NCBI RefSeq assembly: GCF_963678975.1
Contig: NC_089281.1
Location: forward strand, 4,985,277 to 5,049,276
Origin: Dysidea avara
Taxonomy: Eukaryota; Porifera; Demospongiae; Dictyoceratida; Dysideidae
DNA: 64,000 bases
Direction of reading: 5' to 3'
Both the position numbers and the translations under genes were made by a program. Below, one piece after another: positions 36,780 through 49,210 of this stretch (position 1 is its first letter; the number at the start of each line of letters is the position of its first letter). The notes under the pieces were generated by a model. The model saw only the letters and a program-made list of their open reading frames with translations, did not search any database and was not told the origin of the DNA.

Positions 36780-37540
36780 TACTGTTAGAATATTGTTAGG
36801 TCCATTGTTGCTGTGGAGTGATTTTCCTATTGTTACAAAATCAATTATTGTTATTAAGTGCTATGATGAATCAGTTACTGTTAACCTACTAAGAGTATCT
36901 AGCTATGGCAGAAAAACCTTTTCTGAGATAAAGGTTTAAAAATTCTGTACATAATCAGTTGATTGCTCTATTTGAGTCTCAATCTTGATACAAACTAATT
37001 TTTCAATTTCTTTCATGTAGTACTCTCAGAATGTGTTTGTTGGAAAGGTTGTCCTAAACCTCAAGATAGTTAGGTTGGAAGGGCCTATTTTCATGTGTTA
37101 CAGTGTGACCTTTGATAGAAACGCCTTTACAGTTTTTGCTCACAATACAATGTCATGCATGTATTATCTACGTATGATTGTCTTACAACAAAAGCTGTAT
37201 TGACCTTTTGTAATCATTTACACAAGTATCCCTGTAAATAGATTTACACTACAATTTGCACAAAACTAGTCACGATTATATTGTTTTCGGCTTGCTATTA
37301 GCAACTGCTCTCACAAAATCCTCCCACCATAAATCATTCTAATCTTGATGATTTAAGTACATAATGAATTGCATGTACCAGTTTTACGAAATGTATATTG
37401 TAATGGTTACATCGTATGGAGTGCTACACACTAGCACGCTTTATTATCAAATTCAAAAATCTTACAAGCATAGTGACACATTATAAATAATATAACAATC
37501 TGGTAAATTCAATCCAAAATATGTGTAAAATATCAGTTAA
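36780..37540. other. No gene recognised
   Basis: AT-rich non-coding sequence leading to the array. Contains one diverged copy of the GACTGCTCTATTAGAGT motif (36958-36976). Confidence 0.4.
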
Positions 37541-37544
37541 AGAG

Positions 37545-37861
37545 TTAACATCCATAGATACAGCACAGGATCATCCACACAAACACCCATGGAGGGAACA
37601 GAAAGATGGTGATCAACAAGTGAAGAACATGGTTGACCTTCTCCTTGGGTTGTTGGATCACTGTGGTCTGTTGGACAGATGGACCTCCACCTACAACGAC
37701 TACATTGGTGTTAGACTGCTGCTGTGGAGCATATTGTGGCTGAGGAGGATACTGTGTAGCAGGGGGATAACCCTGTTGTTGAGGGGGATATCCCTGCTGT
37801 TGAGGGGGATATCCCGGCTGTTGAGGGGGATATCCACCTTGTTGATCATAACCTGGAGGAA
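37545..37861 (-). CDS. Array copy 9: Pro/Gln-rich protein with hydrophobic C-terminus, main exon
   Basis: The main exon begins after an acceptor (CTGTAG) in the phase of the other copies, reading VPPGYDQQGGYPPQQPGYPP. It has five GYPPQQ-type repeats, an Asn/Val strand (NTNVVVVGGG), VQQTTVIQQPKEK, then VNHVLHLLITIFLFPPWVFV and a Cys-rich end CCIYGC. The coding first exon, expected to supply a few residues, was not found. I do not recognise the family. The hydrophobic 25-30 residues suggest a membrane-anchored or hairpin-inserted C-terminus. This is the most diverged intact copy. Confidence 0.75.
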
Positions 37862-38099
37862 CTACAGCAAAAGGACACAAGACAATAGTTTGCATACATA
37901 TCGCATGACATTACAATACAAATATGAAATTAACACATAACAGGTCTCTATACACAACTGTCATAACAATGGTACATTATTCAAACTGTAGACAAAAATA
38001 CTCCTCGAGCAATCACAAACCGGCATACCAATCCATCAGAAATACGTAGTGTGTACACTGTGTAATAAAGACATCTGGATGAGGACAACATAACACATT

Positions 38100-38520
38100 A
38101 TATTGTACTTTGTGTGGGAGGATCAAAGTGATGCCGCGTATCGTATTGTCCATACAGTACTAATCAACTGCATAACTGTACTGTATAAGTCATAAAGTAC
38201 AGTTATGCAGCTAATTGGGCAAATACAGTACAGTTATGTGACATTGTAAATCGTTAAAACTAGCCAAACTAATCCTATTAGTTCGTTCTACGACTAGAAA
38301 TAGATTATATGAGCACTTACTGATATCCTTATCACTGAAAATCGCTCCGAGCCAGACGCGACCAGGAAGTTATATACGAAAAAAATTAATTAATACAGTA
38401 CTCGGGGGAGGATGGGGGGGAGGGGGTGTATTAGCCTCTCGACACATCCCCTCGTACTGTATTTTCCGTACACACGCACGGCGGTGTTTTAACTCTAACA
38501 TAGTGCACTGCTTGTAGTAA
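38100..38520. repeat. Dispersed repeat (GTGGGAGGATCAAAG family)
   Basis: Close match to 18690-19540: TACTTTGTGTGGGAGGATCA, inverted AACTGCATAACTGTACTG motifs, CTACGACTAGAAATAGATTA, and an end reading GTGTTTTAACTCTAACATAG. It has one 149-bp-type unit rather than 2.6. Confidence 0.65.
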
Positions 38521-38944
38521 TGGCTAATGTGTATGGATAGATCGGTACAACTGAGTAGATATTACACAATGTCACTGAGTGTATGCCATTATCTCAACTC
38601 TAGCAATGTAGTGTTTTTGGGAAAACCTCAGGTGTTACACAGACACTTTTTTATGTACACATCCACCTATTGTGAGTGTCTATAAATAAGTGAAGTCTGT
38701 GTCACTTAAGCAGAAGGTACAAGCTAGCTTCAAATAGCTACTGTATAAAGATGGATACAAGCATCAAAAACACATGTGTACATAAAAGAACAGTTAAAAG
38801 AACATTCAGATGGATACAAGCATCAAAACACATGATCATTTCAGCTTTGTCTATATGACAAATCCAGCCCTACACACCTTGCTGGTAATCATTTGGTCCA
38901 CTGCAAGAACAGTGTGATAAATAAGTGAAGAATATCATACTCCT

Positions 38945-39125
38945 TTTGTGGTTGAATGATGATCGATTGTCTGTTCGACTAGCACACCACCACTGCCAGC
39001 TTTACGTTGTTCATAGTCATAGACTGTTGTTGAGGTGCTGCACAGCCTTTTGGTTGGCCATAACCCTGAGTTAGTGAGGTTATCTCCCTGAGCTTTGTTG
39101 ATCGATCAGCCTTAAGTTGGCCCAG
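38945..39125 (-). pseudogene. Array copy 8: worn fragment
   Basis: Only the middle of the family exon is left. Minus strand reads TQGYGQPKGCAAPQQQSMTM and a scrambled Val block. It has no C-terminal hydrophobic part and no acceptor, and retains the block shared with copy 7 (GAGGTGCTGCA, CCATAACCCTGAGTT). Confidence 0.75.
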
Positions 39126-39396
39126 ACCACATAACTTAGCAAACTTGCATTCGTTATCAATCACACACATTAAAATTTGGTTATTGTGATTACCAGCTAA
39201 CTATGATAGTTATAAATTTTTCTAAAATATCAACTTATTACTCACAAACAAGGTATAATACCATAATTATGGAAGGAAAATTTCGGAAGGAAATAATTTT
39301 TGGAAATTTCCGAAATCTCCACTATCCGAAAATTTATTTCCGAAATATTTTCGTTTTGAAAATTTCAAAACTGACTTCAAGTAGCTAGCTAGCTAA

Positions 39397-40832
39397 TTGG
39401 CTGTCATGTGGAAGTACTTGAAGAAAGTGCAAACAGCGAGTAGCAAGCCAGAAAGTAAAGAATCCTCGGAATCTAAGCTAGCCTGCCTACCTGAGGAAAA
39501 TGGCCCATTATCACGATCTGTACCAGCAAGCACTATTTCAGCAGCCAACATCTCTGTGTCAAAATGCATAGAGCAAACCAGTCAATCATCGAAACGAGGG
39601 AAGTATCAAAGATATAGCGATACAGAAAGGGCTGAGATCGGAAGAAGAGCAGTTGAAATGGGAATCACCCCAACGATCAAATACTATGAAGGATTGAACC
39701 CAAAGCTCCCGCTACCATCTAGCAGTGTTTACACATGTAAAGTTCAGTACGCAGAAGAAATAGCTAAGCTAAAGCGAGAAGGAAAGGAACCAGTGGTTAA
39801 AGATTTGCCCAGTAAAAAAAGAGGAAGCCCGTTGTTGCTTGGTGAGTAGTTGGACAGCTACATTGAACAATATTTAAAAATGCTTCGAGATAAAGGCGGT
39901 GTGGTGAATACAGCTCTTGTTATGGCTTGTGCAGAAGGCTTTGTTACCAACCATGACAGCAACTTGCTAACCACCAATGGAGGCTATATCACTACTACTA
40001 AGGATTGAGCCAAGTCCTTGCTACATAGAATGGGCTTTGTCAAGAGGAGAGTTTCCACTTCAGCTAGAGTAACACCTGAAGCATTTGATGAGCACAAAGC
40101 ACAATTTTTGCTTGATGCAAAATGTTTTGTTGGGATGGAAAAAATACCTGACAGTTTAGTTATAAACTGGGATCAAACAGGGATTCAGTACATTCCTGGA
40201 CAATGGAGAAGGAAGGTGCGAAGCGAGTTGAAATCACAGGGGTAAAGGACAAACGACAAATTACTGCTGTATTTGCAGCAGCAAAGGATGGCTATTTTCT
40301 GCCTCCACAGATAATTTATCAGGGAAAAACAGACCGCTGTTTACCAGCAACCAAGTGGGTGGCACATCACCTACACAGCAAATCATTGGGCTAACGAGAA
40401 AACTACTTTAGAGTATATATGCAAAGTTTTGCTACTTTATATAGACAGACGGAGGCATGAGTTGCATTTGTCAAGTAATTTTCCAGCACCCGTGATTTAC
40501 GACAAGTTCAAAGCCCAATGCACAGATGCGGTTATAAAGGTACTGAGGGATAACAATGTACACATACTGATGATTCCTGCTTGTTGTACGGACAGACTAC
40601 AACCTTTCGATGTGTCAGTCAACAGGAGTTTATGAGAAGTAAATTTCAGAACTGGTATGCAAGTCAAGTGAACATCCAACTTGCTGCTGGAAATTCTAAT
40701 GAGATGGTTGATCTGGCTTTGAGCATTGTCAAACCCTTGGGTGCACAATGGTTACGTGATTTGTATGATTACATGCTGTCAAGGCCTGAAATAATCATTA
40801 ATGGTTTTAGGCGGGCTGGATTGTTGGATTAG
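39397..40832 (+). pseudogene. Pogo/Tigger-type DDE transposase, broken
   Basis: N-terminal part (MWKYLKKVQTA..., to 39849) is a Ser/Lys-rich lead followed by DTERAEIGRRAVEMGITPTI. The next frame continues YIEQYLKMLRDKGGVVNTA. The catalytic core starts LVINWDQTGIQYIPG, whose Asp is the first of the DDE triad, and later reads ILMIPACCTDRLQPFDVSVN with the last Asp. EFMRSKFQNWYASQV follows. At least four frame changes or stops, including TAG at 39847, TGA at 40006, TAA at 40392 and TGA at 40633. Dead copy. Confidence 0.8.
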
Positions 40833-41155
40833 ATACAGTGCATGGATAATGTTTGTATCCTGTAGTATGTACAGTACACTGTTTTCATTATTGTATAATA
40901 CCATTTCTTTTTTTTTCATGTGGTCTAGTTATGCATATTTCTTTGATTGAAACTGTTATATACATTGTCAATTTAAATGTTTTGATTAAGTGCATATCTC
41001 AAGCATTCAGATTGATCAAAATAATGTGTAATTACAAAAAAAATGATAATACACTGAAATATGTACGTTAACAGGTATGTGACATATAACAACTGACCTG
41101 ATAAAATATAGCTATACAATACGTAATTAAGAATCGTGACATGGAAAAGGTGTCA

Positions 41156-42341
41156 TCATCCCATCTTCAAAACATTGACAAAGGTGTTTTTGCATTTCAC
41201 CCTCCTTAATTGCAACTCTGATGGGTTGCAAGAAAATACATTAGCAGTGGCAGCAGCTACTGCAAAGATACCACAATTGTTAGATCCAGGTTCTTGCTTT
41301 TGCATTGGAGCCAGTGATAATGATGTGCTATCATCATAATAAAACAAGCTCAAAATAATTCCCTTTACTTCTTCACTGATGCAAGTATACACGGAATCAT
41401 AAACCATAATGCTACCAGAACTGTTTACATTGCTAACAGTAATCCAGTGGTTTCTGTGGCAGAAAATTATTTGTATGACAGAATTGATTTTGGCTTGACT
41501 ACCCTGGGTTTGTGTAAGTGTTGATGTAAGACCTTTAATGTTCGGAAATTGATTTCGTAAGAGTTTCTGTGCTAAATTAACGTGTTTGTCATTTAACTGA
41601 CAGCCAAATGTAAGCAAAGTCATTCTATCTGCTTCAGAAAGTTGAGCACGGCACATCTTCAACCACACAATTTTATCTGCATCCATCACACTGTCGTCTG
41701 GTTCAATAGTTATGCATTGGTTTCCTTCCACTGCAACGTTTGGCTTTGTGGTCTGTTCCACAGGCTCCTTAAAATCACCATTGCTCTTTGCTTGTACACT
41801 AGTGGAACCACTATCACACAAATCAGAACTATGCATGGCCGCAGAGTTACCTAGTGGTGGTATGCACTTCTCAAGACGTGGCTTCTTCACTGTTCCTTCA
41901 TCAATGGCTTCATGTGGCTTCTCCACTGTCTCTTTTTCAATGGTTTTTTTGTACAAGGGAGGACTTTACTACAATACTAGGTGGATCCTTTGGTCTTTTC
42001 GGTAGGAGTCTCCTGACCTCTTCAATCATGGCTTGATTGCCTCGAAACGTTAGTTTACAAGGAACGTCAAGTCCTCCTTGAGGTAAATCAGTAGAATATC
42101 TTCTCACACAGTTGACAGTACAATTGATCGTTCCTCCACTAGACAAGAATAAGTGACATAGAGTGGATATTGTTCTTGGCACGTGGCCAACAATCCTGTC
42201 GTGCTTTCTCATAGCCACTGCATACAAATCGTGGTCATTGCCCGGCTCTATATTGCACTGAACACACTCACCTATTACCGGTGTTCAAATTTCTTTGTAA
42301 ATATGATGCCCTCTAATGACGGTATCGGTGCTAAACTCCAT
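41156..42341 (-). pseudogene. HIRAN-like domain joined to Ulp1-type cysteine protease, two lesions
   Basis: From ATG 42341 the frame reads MEFSTDTVIRGHHIYKEI, a TGA (probably a former Trp codon), then TPVIGECVQCNIEPGNDHDL and VGHVPRTIST, a HIRAN-like fold. A second lesion lies in a seven-T run at about 41943-41949. After it 265 codons remain open, ending in a C48/Ulp1-like domain: His in CHRNHWITVSN, Asp in MVYDSVYT, Gln and Cys in QKQEPGSNNCGIFAVAAATA. All four expected catalytic residues are visible. SUMO/ubiquitin-like protease activity is family knowledge, not shown. Confidence 0.78.
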
Positions 42342-42679
42342 GCACTCGGTTCGTTAACTCAGTAGCCCAGTTATCTCGATGAAGATAGCTAGCTAAATGG
42401 CATTTTAATTTGACAGCTGTTTCACTACGTAGGGGTATCTATTATCTATGACTACACTGTATAATTAAATTTGCTGCGGTATTATTGCTATAAAGCTACA
42501 CGCGTCCCTGTGATGAATTGTCCGAGTAGTGGCTAGCTAGCTATTTCCAAAATTAAATTTCCGAAATGCAATTATCATAGATTTCCGAAAATTTATTCTT
42601 CCGAAAATTTCCCTCCGTACAGTATATCAAATGAAGTCAAATATCAAAGTATTTACTAGTTGCCCAACAGTCAAGTAAG

Positions 42680-42984
42680 TTAACATCCATACATACAGCA
42701 GAGGATGATCCACACAAACACCCATGGAGGGAACAGAAAGATGGTGATCAACAAGTGAAGAACATGGTTGACCTTCTCCTTAAGTTGTTGGACCACTGTG
42801 GTCTGTTGGACAGATGGTCCTCCAGCATTCACCACAACAACATTGTTAGTAGACTGCTGTTGAGGAGGTGCTGCATAGCCTTGTGGCTGGCCGTAACCCT
42901 GAGTTGGTGGGGGGTACTGCTGCTGTTGAGGTGGGTATCCTCCCTGAGGGGGATATCCACCCTGTTGATCATAGCTTGGAGGTA
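42680..42984 (-). CDS. Array copy 7: Pro/Gln-rich protein, main exon
   Basis: Acceptor TAG then VPPSYDQQGGYPPQGGYPPQ, followed by QGYGQPQGYAAPPQQQ, a Val strand (NNVVVVNAGG), PSVQQTTVVQQLKEK, the hydrophobic VNHVLHLLITIFLFPPWVFV and CCMYGC. Intact. It opens the first module of the segmental duplication and has its closest relative at 47362-47652. No coding first exon was located. Confidence 0.78.
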
Positions 42985-43214
42985 CTAGAGTAGATAATAT
43001 TACAATAATATATTGTACTATTGGATGCAAAACATGGAATTCGAAATACTACAGCAGCTACAGGAACGAGGAAGAGTAAAGATTTTTTTTTTGTAAAAAG
43101 TTCACTAATATGAATGTTCTAATAGTCAGGAGTAGTGTGTAGCTGAGCATACCACAGGATGACTTATTATTTAGCTAATCAATTGTGGCATCAATCAATC
43201 GTGGCATCTTGTGT

Positions 43215-43830
43215 AAATCATACAGTATGGTAGTACTGTATATTAGGGATCATGTAGGCTAGCACTGTCTATTAACCAGAAATCAGCCTCACAATACCTT
43301 CATGGTGTCTTGGCAGGTATAACTAAGTCCAAAAGTTCCTTCAGTGCTTCCAATAGGTTGCTATGAAACTTTTTCAAAAAAATATTCAGTGGGATTTTCT
43401 ACTGAATGACTAACTGCCTGTCTGATGCTTTCAGACAATAATGACTCTACACGCTTGAATTTTTCACTGTTACACATCACTACAGCCTGACAGGTGCCTT
43501 TTGAGATACTGCAGTGTATACAATGCAGTCCTCCTTTGTGTTCCACTTCTTTTCACTCACAGTGCAAGGTGTTAATCTGTGGAAGTAATGTGATATACGT
43601 TTGTAACAGGAATTGTCCGTATTTTCTGTATTGATTGCAGAAGTACTCCTCATACCGTTCTTCTTTTGTAATGCTAGTAACAGGCTGAATATAATAGAAA
43701 ACAAAGATTAATGGCCACATCAATTTTCAGTATAAACTGATAGTTGGGGACGAAAACAACTCTGGCACAATTCTTTCTTTTGATGCAGTATGTGTGGGTT
43801 CACCAGTCATGAAAATGTAGAAAAAGTAAC
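43215..43830 (-). repeat. Dispersed KGTCQA-type repeat copy
   Basis: Minus strand retains coding-like text SKGTCQAVVMCNSEKFKRVE and LLSESIRQAVSHSVENPTEY. The duplicate is at 47750-48350. Related copies at 15000-15650 and 440-870 suggest a repeat derived from a coding element. Confidence 0.6.
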
Positions 43831-43839
43831 AAACAAGTA

Positions 43840-44390
43840 AAAGGAAAAATTAGGGATTTTAAGTTTGATATTTTTTTTCACATCAGAACAATCAAAATTG
43901 GCCATCAATTACATATGACCCTACAGAAAACAATATTTGTCATCATTTGTGATCCATACCATTAAAAATGTTATAATTAAATCAACAATCAACATGGCTC
44001 TCTGCCAAGCACAGTTCAACGGGGGTGGTGGGATGCCCTAAGAAAGTAGATCTGCTCCAGAATGGCAGAGCGCAGCAAAGAAAAAGACAGGGAACAATGG
44101 ATCCAAGATAGCATCTTGCTGTAGGGAATGGCACACTTTGCTGAAAGCAAATCAGCAAGAAATGGTAGCCTCTCTTCCTAGACTACCAAAAGTGGAAAAG
44201 ACTAGGGAAGTAAATAAAGCAAACTCAACAGAGCGGACTCTATCACCATACTCATGCTTCTTCTCCAGCTTATGTTTACGAAACAGGGAAGCAATAGAGG
44301 TATTGGTGATTCATTTTAAGTTTGATTATGGATCAAATAAAAGTAGGGAAACAAGGGATAACACCTGAAGATATACTAGTGGACATTTAA
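43840..44390. other. No gene recognised
   Basis: Sequence private to module 1. A short plus-strand frame at 44138-44368 has no supporting features. Confidence 0.4.
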
Positions 44391-44929
44391 TCACTAAATA
44401 GACCTTTGAGAGATGATGATAAACAGCTAAAATGTAGTAAGAGCATTAAGAATGTAATCTGCACCTTTCATGCTTAGTAGCACCATGCCTGTTACACAGG
44501 TTATACACATTTAGTTTCTACATGTTTAGTAGAACTGTAAGGAAAGTCTCTTAAAACTGGACATCATGTTTGAATTTCTACACACTTGTCTTAAGTATTG
44601 CTAACAGCACACACACATACTCACTTCACATATCATGGAAGTACAGCAGGTTTTCAAGAGATACCGTACATATGTACATTGTACGGTATCACCAGGTATC
44701 ACAGGTCATGAAACCAGAATCCTCAAAATTCAAACACAACATATAGTACGAACTTGGTAAAATTCTGCATGACTTTTACTGATTGTGCAACCAAAACAAG
44801 TCTAAATACTTCACATCAAGAAAAAGAATTTATAGTATCTCACCAAGTATGTACAAGAAATAACTAAAGCATTGGAGAGCTGCATACTATGTTGTGACAG
44901 TTAGAAGAAAAGATGGCTCTACATATCAC

Positions 44930-45260
44930 ATAATATAATAACTTAGTAGCAGACATGATTGAATACTGTACTAGAAGGACCAATGTGCTAGACTGAATCA
45001 TTGTAGGCGGTCAAGATCTCAAGAGATATTTTCGGTATGTAGCTGCAAAGATATGGAATGAACTGCTGGAAGAAATTGCTGCCTCATCTAACTTTTCCAT
45101 TACAGCTTATATTTCTTAATCGAGAAGCTTTATACAAGTATGTATGTGCGTCTGTATAAAATTATTTGAGTACTGTTTGTGATTGTATTATTTCCTGTAT
45201 ATGTGTCCAGTGTGGAAGAGCGACTAGTCCAAGCATTACAGTTTAATCAATCAACCATAC
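44930..45260 (+). pseudogene. LINE 3'-end fragment
   Basis: Reads RYVAAKIWNELLEEIAASS, the WN-containing C-terminal block of CR1/jockey-type polyproteins, then non-coding tail. Duplicated at 52178-52340. Confidence 0.5.
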
Positions 45261-46021
45261 TTGGCATTGATATTAAATGTATTGTAATATACTGTTGTTA
45301 TTGTCAGATGTAACATCTTTTTTATGTGATAGAAACTTGAGATTGTGCAAAGTATAACATGCTGTTAGGCACTTGATAAAACTGTACTGAAATGGCAATG
45401 AAGGGTAGAAAACAATCTCACAATTTTAGTCAGTCAGCTAATAATGTCAATGCATCCATAGATGATACAGTTGGAGTTGAGCCAAAAGCATGGTTACTTC
45501 ATAGCCATTGGCCTTCAGAGTCCAAAGAACACTTTGTTTTATTGTTGAGTTATAGGTGTTGTGTAGTAGAGAATAGGTGTTGCATAATAGAGAATAGAAT
45601 CCTATCATTAAGTATGCACTTATTGAAATATAGGACATGCTCAACACATGTGTGACAATACCATATATCTTGTCATTTATGAAATGAAGCAGCTGTTCAG
45701 CTACCTCTTTCTCTTACACGATTCAAACATGAGAATTTACTTCCATTTGAAATTCATGTGAAATAAATTAAGCCCAATCCCACAACAATGCTGATAAGTC
45801 AATTCAGCTGGTGTATAATAATGTTTTGTGGTTGGTAGAACTACTTCCTCCACTGCAACATATACACGTCCCAACAATGCTAGCTAGGATGTTAGCACTA
45901 CAATAACTGTGACAGCTATACATATATTAGTTACAACAACAAACAAGGTATGATAATCAATTTAAGTTTTAAAAAGCAAAACGTCTATCAGTTCTAGTAA
46001 AGTGCCCAACTGTCAAGCAAG

Positions 46022-46347
46022 TTAACATCCATAGATACAGCACAGGATGCACCAGACAAACACCCAAGGACCAAAGAACAATGTGATGATCAAGTGAAGA
46101 ATATGGTTGACCTTCTCTTTAGGTTGTTGAATGATGGTCGTCTGTTGGACCGCACCACCACCGGCTTGCACCACAACAACATTGTTAGTAGACTGCTGTT
46201 GAGGAGGAGCAGCATAGCCTTGTGGTTGGCCATAACCCTGAGTTGGTGGGGGGTACTGCTGCTGTTGTGGTGGGTATCCTCCCTGTTGTGGTGGGTATCC
46301 TCCCTGTTGTGGTGGGTATCCTTCCTGTTGATCATATCCCGGAGGTA
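46022..46347 (-). CDS. Array copy 6: Pro/Gln-rich protein, main exon
   Basis: Intact from the acceptor: VPPGYDQQEGYPPQQGGYPP with three GGYPPQQ units, QGYGQPQGYAAPPQQQ, NNVVVVQAGGGAVQQTTIIQ, then KVNHILHLIITLFFGPWVFV and CCIYGC. Differs from copies 7 and 9 by FFGPW in place of FLFPPW, a feature shared with its duplicate, copy 4 (FFAPW). Confidence 0.78.
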
Positions 46348-47361
46348 CTATAGAGTAGATAATATTTTGCAATAATGTACTGTACTATTGGGACTTGTAT
46401 TGACATATTAACTGGACTGGACACCATGTTTGAGTTTCTAGTATATACACGATTGTCTTGATGTACTGCTGACAGCTCACACGTGCACGCACACAAGCTC
46501 CACATAACTAAAACAACTCTCAGGATAGGCTATACTCATAAGATACGTATGCAAGTATTAAACAAAGAACACTCAAATCCAAACACATTACAATACTATT
46601 CACAAGAAGGGGGCTAGTACATAGTACCACTATGTACTTGGCTTCACATCTACATACTGTGTTGAGGTTAATAAGAAACTTTGTACTGGGATGTCTCACA
46701 CAATATTAAACGCATTGTGGTTAATGCAGTTGGGTTTGAACCCATGTTGTAGAATACTTTTTGAGTATAGAAAAGTACTTGCTGAATGGCCAACAAAAGC
46801 ATCAATAGCTCAAGTAGAGTTTCCCACATAACTTCATGCCAGACCACCTCATCTTGTCATGTCAAGCCCACATTGTAGCCCACTACAAACCTTGTTGTGT
46901 GGGTTAGAAGATAGTGTAAAAGAATAAGGCTCAGGTGTTGCATGCAAGATTTTAGAATTTAAGCCTCACCTGCATGGTAGCTGAACACCCTAGCCTTTTT
47001 GGACCAGGATCCTTACCATTAAGTACTACTGGTGCTGTACTTATTAAAACTGCAAAATGTGTGGTAACGCACACGTGTGTAAAACCACAAAACCCTGTTA
47101 ATGATTGTATGTCACTAATAAGAAGTAAAACAGTTAAGTATGTGCCATGGCTCTGCTATCACACTTGGTAAATATTGCAAAGCGTTCGGCTTCTTTTTAT
47201 ATGATAAATAATCAACCTCTTCTGTATGAGATAGCCATAACATGCAGCTTAACTTGGCCATTGATTTTTAGATCACTATATTCAGCAATAATAAAAAGAT
47301 CATTAAAAATAGCAAATCATTTGGCAAATATTAAGTGTCGAGCAGTCCAAACACTAAACAG

Positions 47362-47652
47362 TTAACATCCATAGATACAGCAGAGGATGATCCATACAAA
47401 CACCCATGGAGGGAACAGAAAGATGGTGATCAACAAGTGAAGAACATGGTTGACCTTCTTCTTAGGTTGTTGGATCACTGTGGACAGATGGTCCTCCAGC
47501 ATTCACCACAACTACATTGGTAGAAGACTGTTGCTGAGGGGGTGCAGCATAACCTTGTGGCTGGCCATAACCCTGAGTTGGTGGGGGGTACTGTTGAGGT
47601 GGGTATCCTCCCTGAGGGGGATATCCTTCCTGTTGATCATAGCTTGGAGGTA
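47362..47652 (-). pseudogene. Array copy 5: frameshifted by an 8-base deletion
   Basis: Has the acceptor and VPPSYDQQEGYPPQGGYPPQ, but loses 8 bases after the codons for GGPSV, so the frame reads HSDPTT and stops at 47462. Beyond the lesion, sequence for VNHVLHLLITIFLFPPWVFV and CCIYGC is still well preserved in another frame. The same deletion is in copy 3. Confidence 0.82.
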
Positions 47653-47749
47653 CTAGAGTAGATAATATTACAACAATGTATTGTACTATTGGGTGCAAAA
47701 CATAGAATTCGAAATCAATCTTGGCATCTTGTGTAAATCCTGATCATAT

Positions 47750-48350
47750 AGTATGGTAGTACTGTATATTAGGATCATGTACGTTAGCGCTTTCTATTAA
47801 CCAGAAATCAGCCTCACAATACCTTCATGGTGCCTTGGCAGGTATAGCTAAGCCAAAAAGTGCCTTCTAATAGGTTTCTAGGAAATTTTTTTCAAAAAAT
47901 TACTCAGTGGAACTTTTTACTGAATAACTAACTGCCTGTCTGATGCTTTCAGACAATAATGATTCTATATGCTTGAATTTTTCACTGTTACACATCACCA
48001 CAGCCTGACAGGTGCTTTTTGAGATACTGCAGTGTATACAATGCAGTCCTCCTTTGTGTTCCATTTCTTTTCACTCACAGTGCAAGGTGTTAATTTGTGG
48101 TAGTAATGTGATATATACGTTTGTAACAGGAATTGTCCGTATTTTCTGTATTGATTGCAGAAGTACTCCTCATACCGTTCTTCTTTTTGTAATGCTAAGT
48201 ATCAGGCTGAATATAACTGAAAACAATTTAAGATTAATGGCCACATCAATTTTGATGTATAAACTGATAATTGGGGACGAAAACAACTCTGGCACCATTC
48301 TTTCTTTTGATGCAGTATGTGTGGGTTCACCAGTCATGAAATGTTAGAAA
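47750..48350 (-). repeat. Dispersed KGTCQA-type repeat copy (duplicate of 43215-43830)
   Basis: Near-identical in order to 43215-43830, with more small indels. Confidence 0.65.
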
Positions 48351-48519
48351 AAGTAATAAACAAGTAGAAGGAAAATACTAGTGGAGATTTATCGAAAATT
48401 TACGCATAATTTCCTTTGATGTCTATAGAGGCTTAATGAGGGTACTAAATCCAATAGAAACCTGTGGCAGGGTTACTAACTAGTTAAAAACCTGTGGTCT
48501 AGCTCATGGTTGTTTACTA

Positions 48520-49210
48520 CATTGATCAAACGAAAATTGGCTAAACCAAATACACAATAGCCTTACTGTTAGCTTACTTTCTGGACAAGACATGCATCAT
48601 TTGATACACTAGTGCCTGCACAAGTTGTGGCGCTGACACTATCAACTTGAAGAGTGGATCTTGATACCAACAGCCACAGTTTGCTACTTTCTTTCACTTT
48701 TTCTGTACTCGCAACCTGGCTTCGCTTAGAGAAAGTTCTAAACTACTTATAACAAGCCATAGCTATACCATGCTGCAATGTTAGTGTGGCACTGACACAA
48801 TTAATAAACTTGAAGGGTATCTCTTGATGCTAGCAGCCGTTTTGCCACTTGTAATAGCTAACTTTCTGGACTAGACAAGTGTCATTGGCACTCATCCAGG
48901 CATAGTATAGCTACTATATGGTGTGCCTGGAAGGGTAAATCTTGATGCTAGTATCCACATTGCCACTTTATCTCGATCTTCCTTTGCCTGCTTAATCAGA
49001 CAAATTTTCTAAACTACTTACCCTGTAGGACGAGCCAATGTCAGTTTCTATACTATGTAGTGTCCCTCTGACGATGTGGGCTTCGGCTACCCACAATTAA
49101 TTACCTCAGCCTGTGGCCTTGGTAATTAATTTGCGGGTAGTGTTCGCCTACATCATCATCATCAGGTCCCTAAATCGTGTAGAAACCTTGTCGGTTCGTT
49201 CTAACTATAA
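48520..49210. repeat. Satellite-like tandem repeat, inverse of 3430-4110
   Basis: About three imperfect units, each with TAGCTTACTTTCTGGACAAG-like, TGGCGCTGACAC-like and TTGATACCAACAGCCAC-like parts. Absent from module 1. Confidence 0.45.

Larger units (their letters stand above)
39261..42622. mobile_element. Pogo-like transposon encoding a transposase and a HIRAN-Ulp1 protein
   Basis: TA-flanked (39259-39260 and 42623-42624) with imperfect terminal inverted repeats. The left end after CCATAATTAT reads GGAAGGAAAATTTCGGAAGG; the right end, inverted, reads CTGTACGGAGGGAAATTTTC then GGAAGAATAAATTTTCGGAA. It holds two convergent worn genes: a plus-strand transposase (39397-40832) and a minus-strand HIRAN plus Ulp1-like gene (42341-41156). 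Size about 3.36 kb. Confidence 0.7.
42640..47340. repeat. Segmental duplication, module 1
   Basis: About 4.7 kb holding array copies 7 and 6. Blocks in order match 47340-55855: 42660-43870 with 47350-48380, 44390-45000 with 49220-49776, 45000-45605 with 52178-52980, 45605-46570 with 54127-55080, 46600-47340 with 55120-55855. It lacks the Tigger, hAT MITE and 1.1-kb insertions seen in module 2. Confidence 0.85.

Noticed and set aside
37521-37940. Plus-strand frame opposite array copy 9, and similar plus-strand frames at the other copies
   Set aside because: Antisense shadows of the conserved minus-strand exon; the conserved protein pattern is on the minus strand.
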